Positions 51,514 to 60,652 of a stretch of 64,000 nucleotides of DNA are shown here, one piece after another (the first letter of the stretch is position 1; every line of letters starts with the position of its first letter). The stretch lies in assembly GCA_003246205.1 (NCBI GenBank), contig QKBC01000025.1, positions 1 through 64,000 of the forward strand. The letters are read 5' to 3'. The DNA is from Flavobacterium haoranii (GTDB taxonomy: Bacteria; Bacteroidota; Bacteroidia; Flavobacteriales; Flavobacteriaceae). Made by a program: the position numbers and the translations under genes. The notes under the pieces were generated by a model, which saw only the letters and a program-made list of their open reading frames with translations, made no database searches and was not told the DNA's origin.

Positions 51514-54500
51514 TTAGAATTCTAATTTTAAACTGGCTCCGATTTCTCTTACTGATGGATAAGCTCCTGACTGATAACCTTGAACATTACCTGCGCTTAA
51601 ACCTGCTTCTGGGTCAGAATAAGGAGTGTTTTTATGGATTATCCAAAGATTTCTTCCAATAATAGAGAAAGTTAAGTTCTGTAAATGTAAACTTTTAGTT
51701 ATGCTTTCAGAAAATTTATAACCAAATGTTACTTCTCTTAATTTTACAAATGAAGCATCATAAACATGTGCAGCGTTTGGTGTTCTGGCATAACCCCAAG
51801 GGTTTGCATAATTAGTAGCACTTGCAACGGTTGTGTTTGGCGTCCCATCGGCATTTACCCCAGGAAGTACAACTCCACCACCTGCAGAAATAGGATCTCT
51901 TACAGGATTTCCTGAAGCATTTGTCCCTGCAGTAAAGTCATATAGACCTGTAGCATAACCATACCAAGTATCTAATGAGAATACATCTCCGCCTTTTTGA
52001 ATATCGATCAAGAAACTTAAATTTAAGTTTTTATATTTAAAGATATTTTTGATACCACCTGTCCAATCAGGGTTAATGTTTCCTATTACATTGTTGTTGG
52101 TACTTGTTCGAGCATATTTACCAATCCATGATGAAGACGGAGCATCATCTGCTGTATAAACAATTGGTTGACCATTTTCGTGGTAAACATAGTCACTACC
52201 TCTTATTACCCCAAATGGTTCTCCTAAAGAAGCTCCTAAAGATATTCCACCTTGAACATTTGCAAGAGGTATGTATTCAGTTCCTTCAGCTAACCTTGTA
52301 ACTTTACTTCTGTTTTGAGCAAAATTCACTTTAATATCCCAAGAAAAATCTTTTGTTTTAAGAGGTGTACCATTAAGAATAAGTTCAACACCTTTATTTT
52401 CAATATCTCCTGCATTTAAGTAGACATTAGAAACACCTGTACTTGTTGAAACAGAAAGAGGTGTGATTAGATCCTGTGTTTTTCTCTTATAGTAAGAAAC
52501 ATCAAATCCGAATCTATTGTTAAACATTTGAACTTCAAGTCCAAATTCATAATCTTTTGAACGTTCTGATTTTAACTCAGGATTGTTGAAAGTCGATGAG
52601 TTTGAGGTACTTGAAGTACTGTTAAATGATGGGTTGATAGTATAAGTACTAAATACATTATAAGGATCTGTATCATTTCCTACTTCTGCATAATTAGCTC
52701 TCAATTTACCAAAAGTTAACCAGTTTTGGTTGATTAAGTTTGAGAATACTATACTCGTTGAAATAGATGGATAGTAATAGGTATTATTGTCTTTAGGTAA
52801 CGCTGAAGATCTATCTCTTCTTAAGGTTGCGTCTAGATAATATGTTCCTTTATAACCAAAGCCAACCTTACCGAATACCCCATCAACTTTTTTTGTATAG
52901 TCAACTTTTGAATAATCGGCACTAGTTAATGCGTTTTCAGAATTAGCTAATGTAAACAGACCAGGAATAGAAAGTCCTCCGTTAGTATTTGCTGCTAAAG
53001 AATTTAATTTGTTAACTCTTAGATTGAATCCAATTAAACCATCAAAATTAAAATCATTAGTTATATTGTAATTGAAATTACCCATCAAATCATAATTCAT
53101 CTCAGAGGTTTTTCTATTCGTTACAGCATAACTGGAAACATCAGCAGATCCTACTTCTATTCTTTCTTCTCTTGTTTCAGTGTAGGTGTCATAAGCAAAT
53201 CTACCAACAATATTGAACCAGCTAGTTACTTCTTGAGTCAATGTGAAGTTTCCTAAATATCTATCTCTACTATCATTTTCATAATTTTTGTATAGTGTCC
53301 AATATACGTTGTCAGTATATATAGGAGTTCGTTCGTAAGCAGAAGTTGCATTCCAAGTAATGTTTTGACCTGTACTAAAGAAAGCATTTTTCTGTTCCAT
53401 TATATCAACATTGGTTTGGAACCATTGACGAAAAGCCTGCATTGGGTTTCTTGAGTCATAACCAGTACCATTTCTACCAAGCCCTTTTGTATTTGTATAT
53501 GAAAAGTCAACAGAACCTTTAAGTTTTTTAGTGAAGTTATGGCTAGCAGCAAAAGTTAAATTGTTTCTTTTAATCTCACTGTTTGGCATTACCCCTTCTT
53601 GTATTTTATTTGTAAAACCTAATCTGAAGTCTCCATCTGTAGAGCTTTTTCCAAATGAAACAGAGTTGGTAGTCGTAAAACCATTTCTCCAAATAGAATT
53701 TGGATTGTTTTTAGCGGCTACCCATGGAGTAGCTTGTAGATATGTTGGAAGCTCAGGATATATTGAGTTCCATTGATAAACCATTAAATTCGGGTCAAAG
53801 GCAGCACCATATGAAGCATCCTCGGTAAAAGGAACAACTAAATCATCACTACCATCTCCATTAATGTCAAAATAACTGAAATAACCAGAAGGGTCATCAT
53901 AAAATGGACCATAACCTGCACCATATTTATTTTGATAAACTGGCAATGTCTCTTTATCAACACTACCAACAGTTAGTGAACTTGTTACACTAATTCCAAT
54001 TCCATTTCCTTTTTTCCCTTTTTTAGTAGTGATAATAATAGCACCATTACTTGCTCTTGAACCGTAAAGAGCTGTTGCTGCTGCTCCTTTTAGAACATTA
54101 AGAGATTCGATATCATCAGGATTAATATCCATAGCAGCATTACCATAATCATATCCACCTCTACCAGTTGTTTGATCAGAACTGTTAAAAGTATTGTTTT
54201 GTACCGGAGTCCCGTCAATTACAATTAATGCTTGGTTATTTCCGGTAATGGAATTATAACCTCTAATTATAATATTTGTAGAACCACCAACTGTTCCTGA
54301 AGATTGTACGTCTAAACCTGCAACTTCTCCTGATAAAGCATCTGCAAAGTTAGTTACCGGTGTATCTGCTACATCATCTCCTTTGACTTCTTGAGTGGCA
54401 TAACCAAGAGCTTTTTTCTCTCTTTTAATCCCAAGGGCTGTTACAACAACCCCTTCAAGTTCGGCAACATCTTCCTCCAAACTAACATTTAGAGTTTCGG

Positions 54501-54759
54501 TTAATGCTACGGCTTCTTTAGTTTTCATACTGATATAACTAAATGTTAGTATAGCACCTTCCTTGACTTTGATTTTGTAGTTTCCGTCAAAATCAGTCTG
54601 GGTTCCATTTGAAGTTCCTTTTTCTAATACACTAACGCCAGGTAGAGGAACTCCATTCTGGTCGCTTACTGTACCGGAAACTGTTTTAGACTGAGCAAAA
54701 ATAAATTGCCCAACAAACACAACTACGAGTGTGAGTAAGATTTTAAACTTTGATTTCAT
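51514..54759 (-). CDS. SusC/RagA-type TonB-dependent transporter
   Basis: A 1081-residue outer-membrane protein. Signal peptide (ends FIFAQ), then a CarboxypepD-reg-like domain (SGTVSDQNGVPLPGVSVLEK) and the plug domain with LNVLKGAAATALYGSRASNG, the SusC box. The rest is a 22-strand barrel ending in SLKLEF. It imports ligand captured by the SusD partner, using TonB energy. No FecR/sigma pair accompanies it, and it lacks an N-terminal STN signalling domain. It begins 86 bp after the Omp85-like gene. Confidence 0.94.
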   Translation of the reverse strand: MKSKFKILLTLVVVFVGQFIFAQSKTVSGTVSDQNGVPLPGVSVLEKGTSNGTQTDFDGNYKIKVKEGAILTFSYISMKTKEAVALTETLNVSLEEDVAELEGVVVTALGIKREKKALGYATQEVKGDDVADTPVTNFADALSGEVAGLDVQSSGTVGGSTNIIIRGYNSITGNNQALIVIDGTPVQNNTFNSSDQTTGRGGYDYGNAAMDINPDDIESLNVLKGAAATALYGSRASNGAIIITTKKGKKGNGIGISVTSSLTVGSVDKETLPVYQNKYGAGYGPFYDDPSGYFSYFDINGDGSDDLVVPFTEDASYGAAFDPNLMVYQWNSIYPELPTYLQATPWVAAKNNPNSIWRNGFTTTNSVSFGKSSTDGDFRLGFTNKIQEGVMPNSEIKRNNLTFAASHNFTKKLKGSVDFSYTNTKGLGRNGTGYDSRNPMQAFRQWFQTNVDIMEQKNAFFSTGQNITWNATSAYERTPIYTDNVYWTLYKNYENDSRDRYLGNFTLTQEVTSWFNIVGRFAYDTYTETREERIEVGSADVSSYAVTNRKTSEMNYDLMGNFNYNITNDFNFDGLIGFNLRVNKLNSLAANTNGGLSIPGLFTLANSENALTSADYSKVDYTKKVDGVFGKVGFGYKGTYYLDATLRRDRSSALPKDNNTYYYPSISTSIVFSNLINQNWLTFGKLRANYAEVGNDTDPYNVFSTYTINPSFNSTSSTSNSSTFNNPELKSERSKDYEFGLEVQMFNNRFGFDVSYYKRKTQDLITPLSVSTSTGVSNVYLNAGDIENKGVELILNGTPLKTKDFSWDIKVNFAQNRSKVTRLAEGTEYIPLANVQGGISLGASLGEPFGVIRGSDYVYHENGQPIVYTADDAPSSSWIGKYARTSTNNNVIGNINPDWTGGIKNIFKYKNLNLSFLIDIQKGGDVFSLDTWYGYATGLYDFTAGTNASGNPVRDPISAGGGVVLPGVNADGTPNTTVASATNYANPWGYARTPNAAHVYDASFVKLREVTFGYKFSESITKSLHLQNLTFSIIGRNLWIIHKNTPYSDPEAGLSAGNVQGYQSGAYPSVREIGASLKLEF

Positions 54760-54845
54760 TTTGAATAATTTGAATTAGTTGTGTCAAAATTCTTAAAAAA
54801 AGATACAAAAACCTAATATTTTGTTAACTTTTTTAAAATATAATG

Positions 54846-56510
54846 TTAAAACAAGGTTTTGAAGCTAAGATGTATAATGGAATTGGAGAGCTTTATGGTC
54901 TGTTCTTTTGTTGAGCCATTAGCGTAAATCAAGCTAAAAAGGCCATTTTCTGTAGCAAGTCCAAAACCGAAACCTAATCCTAAAAGGTTTTCTCTGATAT
55001 TAGCTGTTTTGTCTTGCATATAGCCATAATCCATAATAGAATTGATATATAAATTTGAAGCTAAAATATATCGATATTCTGTAAAAATACCGGAAAATAA
55101 ACTGGCTTGTAACGTGTTTTCCCTAAAGCCGCGAATGGAATTAATACCTCCAAACCGGAATAATTCGTTGACAACATAATTATCGCTGTCGAGGTAAAAA
55201 GTTTGGTTTTTTAGATTGATGCTGTTTTTGTCGTTAATGTAAAAATTATGACTAATTTCCATTTGCCCCAAAACCTGACTTGTTTTTTGTGCTGTTAAAG
55301 TTCTGTTTCCTATTCCGGTTTTGAGGAAAAAATTCGTTTTTTCAGGAAATAGCAAGGAGTTTCTATCCCTTTTAATATATTCAAAACTTAAGGTGTAAAA
55401 TTTGCTGTTGAAATTTTGTAGCGATACGGAATTAACATTTTGAATATCAACGGAATTGGTGCTTTGGTAGCCTAAGAAAGCTTTTTTGTTATAGGAGAAG
55501 TAGTAACCGATATTTAAATCTAAATTGGTGTTTTGGAAGGTACTATCCTGCTTAAAAATCTTTAAATTTCCTTTTAATCCAAAAGCAGTTTTGAATGCAT
55601 AGGGAATCTCTGTTCCTAAATTAAATGACGTTTGTTGATTACCATCGTTTCGCCAATAAATGTTGAATTTTTCGCCGGAATTAAAAATGTTCTGTAAAGC
55701 AAGATCCAGATAGCCGTTAAAAACAATTTTACTGTTCTTGGCATCGTTGGCAAAGCCAATGAAACCATCAAATTTATTGGGTTTGCTTTTTTCTATGTAG
55801 GCATATACTTTAGTGCTGTCTTTAGTTAATAAGATTTCCGGATATTTGGTCTGATTTACAAAAGGAAATTCAGAAAAATCATTGTAAATCTCATCTACCA
55901 ATTCTTGATTAAAATCTCTTTTTTTTAGTTTTTTATTCCAATTATGCCTGATGTTAGTTGGAAATTTATCATAACCTACAATTACTAATTCATTGAAAAT
56001 CCTCTTGGAGCCACTATTAAAATATAGAGTTGCCTGTAATTTATTTTCTTTAGAATTGATATTTTTTAATTGCAATTTTGCTAAAGCATATCCGTTTTTT
56101 TCAAGAAGACTTAGTTTGTTATTCATCCAATTTTCAATTTCAGAAGTAGCAATTGTAAGGGTGTCATTTGTTTCGTGAATGAGTGTTTTTTCTACACTTG
56201 AAAGTTTTTGAAGATTAATATTAATTTTGGTTACTGCTTGCCCCAACTGGTAAACAAATAAGAAAGTGCTGTCGTTAACTTTTTTTTGTTCTAAAAGTTC
56301 TTTTTGAAAGTAACCCAAAGTGTTTAATTTTTGTTCAAAAGAAGATTGAAATTCCACTATTTCACTAACTTTTTTAAATTCTTTGGGATATCCAATGCTG
56401 TCAATTGTTTTGTCTTCCGTTACATTTTGCCCTTTGATTTTTAAAAAGAAATTTTGGGCAAAACTAACTTGCAATAGTAAAAATGACAGAAACAGGAAAA
56501 TCTTTTTCAT
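54846..56510 (-). CDS. Omp85-like outer-membrane protein with POTRA-like region
   Basis: A 554-residue protein with a signal peptide (SFLLLQVSFAQ). An N-terminal region with POTRA-like strand/helix repeats (ATLYFNSGSKRIFNELVIVG) leads into a barrel containing the Omp85 signature FGGINSIRGFREN and ending in HLSFKTLF, a C-terminal aromatic as in Omp85 proteins. It is too short and divergent for BamA; it may be a patatin/TamA-like or TpsB-like assembly factor. It lies between the starch locus and the second SusC/SusD pair. Confidence 0.75.
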   Translation of the reverse strand: MKKIFLFLSFLLLQVSFAQNFFLKIKGQNVTEDKTIDSIGYPKEFKKVSEIVEFQSSFEQKLNTLGYFQKELLEQKKVNDSTFLFVYQLGQAVTKININLQKLSSVEKTLIHETNDTLTIATSEIENWMNNKLSLLEKNGYALAKLQLKNINSKENKLQATLYFNSGSKRIFNELVIVGYDKFPTNIRHNWNKKLKKRDFNQELVDEIYNDFSEFPFVNQTKYPEILLTKDSTKVYAYIEKSKPNKFDGFIGFANDAKNSKIVFNGYLDLALQNIFNSGEKFNIYWRNDGNQQTSFNLGTEIPYAFKTAFGLKGNLKIFKQDSTFQNTNLDLNIGYYFSYNKKAFLGYQSTNSVDIQNVNSVSLQNFNSKFYTLSFEYIKRDRNSLLFPEKTNFFLKTGIGNRTLTAQKTSQVLGQMEISHNFYINDKNSINLKNQTFYLDSDNYVVNELFRFGGINSIRGFRENTLQASLFSGIFTEYRYILASNLYINSIMDYGYMQDKTANIRENLLGLGFGFGLATENGLFSLIYANGSTKEQTIKLSNSIIHLSFKTLF

Positions 56511-56542
56511 ACTGTAAAGAAACGAAATAGTTGTGTATTTCG

Positions 56543-56573
56543 TATAAAAAAAAGAAGCACCCTAAGGTGCTTC
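56543..56573 (-). terminator. Terminator of the GH13 gene
   Basis: Stem GAAGCACC / GGTGCTTC with a four-base loop (56554-56573), followed on the minus strand by eight T. Confidence 0.9.
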
Positions 56574-56596
56574 AAACTTATAAAACTAACCCAAAT

Positions 56597-59443
56597 TTAG
56601 TCTTTAATCAGTTTTTTGATAATGGATTTATTTTCTTTAGTAATATGAATCAGATAGATTCCTGACTTTAGATTACTAATGTGGATAACATCGTTTGCTA
56701 AAACATTATTTTGTTTTAAAATACATTGACCTGTAATTGAAAAGATTTCAATTGAATCAGCTGATGAAGAAATCGAGAACGTTTCTTTTGCAGGGTTAGG
56801 GTAAAGTGTTAATTCATTTTCCAGATCAAAAGAACTAGCTGCTAATGTTGCCGGTTGATTTCCATAAATTTTGAATTGTCCTGAAGGAACAAAAATCTGA
56901 GCAGATGTGTTAGTAACTGTTATAGGGGTATTATCCATCAAATCATACCAAGTTCCTGTGTAAGGAAAGTCAGGCGTTACATTTTGATCAGCAACAGAGA
57001 AGTTTGCTAGAACTACTACATTTTTCAAGCTGGTAGAAGGTAAACTATTATCGTATATGTAAATACGAGGTTTAATAAGATTAGCATCAGGACTAATGGC
57101 GTAGTCACCGTTAAAAACAGGTTCTGTAGTCTTTAACTGAATTAATTTAGCATATTTAGTATAAATAGAACCTCTAATCGGATCATTTAGCCAATCTTCA
57201 ACCCATTGTGGTTGCGGTTTGGTATCTAATTTACAGTCACCTGAGATAGCATCACTATCACTATTGATACTTCCGTCATTACACGTAAAGATAGAATCGT
57301 CCATTCCTAACTCTTGAAAGTGCCAAATCATTTTAGGACCTGGTACTAAAATACTAATTGCACCTAATGATGCCATTCTATTTAGAGCATTTGTTAAATT
57401 TCCTTGAACAGGGTAAGATCCGGCTCCATTTCCATAGGTGAAAGCTTCATACATTAGGCGGTCTTTATCATGACTTTCTGGATAGCCTAACAAACGTTTG
57501 CCAGAAAATCCACGGCTTACATACCCCATTCGGGTAATATCAGCATTAGAGGAGTATCCCATTGCCAGTTGTTTATAATTGGCAAACATTTCTCCCCACA
57601 TCATAACACCTTTACCTTCATTTAAACGATAGTTGGCCCATTGCTGTTCTTCTGTATCTGTTCCCAAATGTTCAAAGATCACATAATGATCCGGGTCAAT
57701 ACTCCATGAAAAATCAGCATAATCTTTAAGAATATCTACACGATCTTGTTGATAAGCATTGGTACAAGTTTCATCACTGGCTGTACAAGCTTGTGTGAAG
57801 CCTTTAGTTAAGTCCCAACGGAAACCATCAATTTTAAATTCTTCAATCCAATACTGAACCGTTCTTTTTACGTATTCTTTAGTATAGGTAGAAGCGTGGT
57901 TAAAATCTTCACCAACACTATAGGAATGTCTAGCAACAGTATTAAAATAAGGATTGTCAGTATTTGGGCTACCCCAACCGTCACCATCAGGATCATTCAT
58001 CCACATGCGAACCATAGGGTTTCTGCCGAAAGCATGGTTAAAAGCAATATCCAAAATAACGGCTATTCCGTTTTGATGACATAAATCAATAAATTCTTTT
58101 AGTTTATCAGATGTTCCGTAGTATTTGTCTAAAGCCATGTGAAAAGCCGTATTATAGCCCCAACTTTCATTACCTTCAAATTCCATAACCGGCATTAATT
58201 CAATAGCATTGACACCTAAATTTTTGAAATAATTTACTTTATTAATCAAATCCTGATAGTTTCTATCGGCATCAAAATCACGTACCAGAACTTCGTAAAC
58301 CACTAAATTGTCTTTAGAAGGTTTCGTGAAGTTTGTTACTTGCCAGTTATAAGGAGTTTGTCCGGTTTGAAGAACAGTAACTTCTCTTTCTTGTCCGTCT
58401 GGATAGGCATAAGTTGTTGCCAAGTCAGGAAAAGAACCAGAAGGAATATAAGGATCGTCATAAGGCGATAAAACTAAAGTTGAACAAGGATCAGCCGTTT
58501 TGACTAATACTTGAGAGTTAGCCGTAGGAGTTGTATCGAATACCCAATATTGGTAAGTATACACTTGACCGGGAGTTAAACCGGTTAATTCAATCCAGAA
58601 TTTATCTGATGAAGGGTCTTTTTTCATGGCATAAGCTGAAGAGGGCTGCCAGTTGTTGAAGCTTCCGGCTACATAGATAAAGTCTTTTCCCGGTGCATTT
58701 AAAACTAAAGTTGCTTTTGTATTGTCACTAGTATCATAATTAATACCGATTACCGCATTTGTAGGAAGAATTTCTGAAATTATTCCGGGATTAACAACAA
58801 CGGAAAAATATTTAGACTGTGTAACACCACCTTGTGTGATTTGTAACTCATAGTTTTTATTAGTAGTGATATTGTTGTCAGAATAATTATAAGTACTTCC
58901 GGTAAAGGTATTGATAATAACCCCGTTAGCTAATAAGGAGTAATCCGCATTTCCGTTAGTATTAGAAGCACTGATAGCCAAATTATCACCTGAATTCAGA
59001 ATTGTTGTACTATTTTCAGAAGGGGAAAGTAAAGTAGATTGAAAAGAACCTACATTAATTTCTAAATCTACTGTTTGTTGCGTTCCGTCGGCACTTCTTA
59101 AAACAATGTTGATTTTAGATATGGTTCCTGAACTTACAGTATAGAAATTTTCAATAGTAGGAGTTAAATCCAATTTATAGGTATTTCCGGAAACTAAAGT
59201 TAGGGCAGGTTGTGCAGTATTATCTCCCCAGTTTCCAATCACGTTTTGCCAAGCATTTCCATTTAATGTTACTCCTGTATGGGCATAGATGGTTCCTGAA
59301 TACGAAGCCAAACCGGTTCCTGTTTTGTCAAATAACAGAGTTGCAGATTGGTTTTGGTCAGGATTGGTTCCTCCCTGCCATGAGAGCTGTGCAAATGAAA
59401 TGGCTGTGATACAAAAGAAAAAATAGGTAAAGATTTTTTTCAT
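56597..59443 (-). CDS. Secreted GH13 alpha-amylase with T9SS type A signal
   Basis: A 948-residue exported enzyme. Signal peptide (ends AISFAQ); an N-terminal beta domain and an E-set/CBM48-like segment (YVAGSFNNWQPSS, about 260-310); the GH13 barrel from about 390 with region I DIAFNHA, region II GFRWDLTKG (nucleophile Asp near 541), region III YVIFEHLG (acid Glu) and region IV YPESHDKDR. It ends in a type A sorting domain (LTLYPNPAKETFSIS). It hydrolyses alpha-glucans outside the cell and is the last gene of the Sus locus, separated from susE by a hairpin. Confidence 0.95.
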   Translation of the reverse strand: MKKIFTYFFFCITAISFAQLSWQGGTNPDQNQSATLLFDKTGTGLASYSGTIYAHTGVTLNGNAWQNVIGNWGDNTAQPALTLVSGNTYKLDLTPTIENFYTVSSGTISKINIVLRSADGTQQTVDLEINVGSFQSTLLSPSENSTTILNSGDNLAISASNTNGNADYSLLANGVIINTFTGSTYNYSDNNITTNKNYELQITQGGVTQSKYFSVVVNPGIISEILPTNAVIGINYDTSDNTKATLVLNAPGKDFIYVAGSFNNWQPSSAYAMKKDPSSDKFWIELTGLTPGQVYTYQYWVFDTTPTANSQVLVKTADPCSTLVLSPYDDPYIPSGSFPDLATTYAYPDGQEREVTVLQTGQTPYNWQVTNFTKPSKDNLVVYEVLVRDFDADRNYQDLINKVNYFKNLGVNAIELMPVMEFEGNESWGYNTAFHMALDKYYGTSDKLKEFIDLCHQNGIAVILDIAFNHAFGRNPMVRMWMNDPDGDGWGSPNTDNPYFNTVARHSYSVGEDFNHASTYTKEYVKRTVQYWIEEFKIDGFRWDLTKGFTQACTASDETCTNAYQQDRVDILKDYADFSWSIDPDHYVIFEHLGTDTEEQQWANYRLNEGKGVMMWGEMFANYKQLAMGYSSNADITRMGYVSRGFSGKRLLGYPESHDKDRLMYEAFTYGNGAGSYPVQGNLTNALNRMASLGAISILVPGPKMIWHFQELGMDDSIFTCNDGSINSDSDAISGDCKLDTKPQPQWVEDWLNDPIRGSIYTKYAKLIQLKTTEPVFNGDYAISPDANLIKPRIYIYDNSLPSTSLKNVVVLANFSVADQNVTPDFPYTGTWYDLMDNTPITVTNTSAQIFVPSGQFKIYGNQPATLAASSFDLENELTLYPNPAKETFSISSSADSIEIFSITGQCILKQNNVLANDVIHISNLKSGIYLIHITKENKSIIKKLIKD

Positions 59444-59449
59444 TTCTTA

Positions 59450-59483
59450 TAGTTTAAAAAGGGCTAACCAAAAGTTAGCCCTT
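59450..59483 (-). terminator. Hairpin between the SusE and amylase genes
   Basis: Stem AAGGGCTAAC / GTTAGCCCTT (59459-59468 and 59474-59483) with a T-run on the minus strand. It stands within the operon, so it may limit transcription of the amylase or protect the upstream mRNA. Confidence 0.75.
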
Positions 59484-59489
59484 ATATTT

Positions 59490-60635
59490 TTATTGTGGAG
59501 TTAAAGTATAAGTATACTCTCTTGGATTACTTAGGTTAAGTTCTACTAGGTAAGTTCCAGTCCCTGGACTTTCAAAGTTAACTGTTCCTCCATAAGACAT
59601 TTCTTCTCCTGCGTATTCATTACCACTTGCATCTGATCTATATGGTCCAAGGTTGATGTCCCAAGCATTATTAGCTCTAAACTTAAATTGACCAGTAGTC
59701 AGAGTTACAATTCCTTCCCATTTTTTTGTAGAAGTGTTGTAAGTTAGAGGAGTACTATTGTCCCATGAACCTGTAGCATCTCCTATAATTCCCCAAGTTG
59801 TTGAAGTTGCTGAATAAGTTAAACCATCAGGATTTTCTGTTGTTATGTCTCCTGTGTTTGCTTTGATTCTATAATATCCTGCATTTATATCTATGTTGAC
59901 TCCTGAAGAGGATAAGATTGAAAAACTACCACTTTGATCATCACCAAAATTAGTGCCATTCCAATCTGCTTGGGTTGAAAATTTGAAGCCTTGATTTGAA
60001 TCTAAATTGTGATCTTGGATTGAATTTATATAAACATAACCTTCAAAGTCTGTTTTTCCAAAGTCAGATGCAGCCAATTGAGGCGCAGTACTATGATCCC
60101 AATTGTTTCCATAGTTAGAATCTGTTTGAAAACCTCCTGGCATCCATATTTTTGGTAAATCAGTAGGAAATGGAGTAATAATAATAGTTACAATATTAGA
60201 AATCATCGGCGAATAGGCAGTGCTACTACCTCCAGCAGAAGAAACTACTCTTATATCAAAACTACGCGCTTCATAAGGAGTAGCGCCTAAAGCAATACAA
60301 GCATTGTTTAATGTTTCTACTGTAACTGGTGCCTGAAGATCGCCTGAAGTTCCTCCTAATACTTGAGCGTTAGAAAAATCGCCTCCGGTAAGATCCATTT
60401 CAACGGAATAGTTTATTGCTACATTACCGTTGTAATTAGCTGCTGTCCAAACGAAACGTTCTGCTAGTGCATCCATATTTTCAGGAAGTAATGTGTAAGT
60501 ATTTCCATCTTCAGGAGCTGTTAAAATAGGAGCGTCAACACCTTGTATAACAGGTCTGTCTTGTACATCGTCAGTACTACATGAGATAGCAAAGACACTT
60601 AATAAAACAAATAATGATTTAACTATATTTTTCAT
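59490..60635 (-). CDS. SusE/SusF-like starch-binding outer-membrane lipoprotein
   Basis: A 381-residue lipoprotein with lipobox VFAISCSTDD and acidic residues after the Cys, suggesting surface exposure. The N-terminal SusE domain (DAPILTAPEDGNTYTL ... FVWTAANYNGNVAINYSVEM) is followed by two CBM-like segments (WMPGGFQTDSNYGNNW; WGIIGDATGSWDNSTPL) as in SusE/SusF. They bind starch at the cell surface. The gene lies 17 bp behind susD and 46 bp before the amylase. Confidence 0.88.
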   Translation of the reverse strand: MKNIVKSLFVLLSVFAISCSTDDVQDRPVIQGVDAPILTAPEDGNTYTLLPENMDALAERFVWTAANYNGNVAINYSVEMDLTGGDFSNAQVLGGTSGDLQAPVTVETLNNACIALGATPYEARSFDIRVVSSAGGSSTAYSPMISNIVTIIITPFPTDLPKIWMPGGFQTDSNYGNNWDHSTAPQLAASDFGKTDFEGYVYINSIQDHNLDSNQGFKFSTQADWNGTNFGDDQSGSFSILSSSGVNIDINAGYYRIKANTGDITTENPDGLTYSATSTTWGIIGDATGSWDNSTPLTYNTSTKKWEGIVTLTTGQFKFRANNAWDINLGPYRSDASGNEYAGEEMSYGGTVNFESPGTGTYLVELNLSNPREYTYTLTPQ

Positions 60636-60652
60636 ATATCTTTAATATTAAA

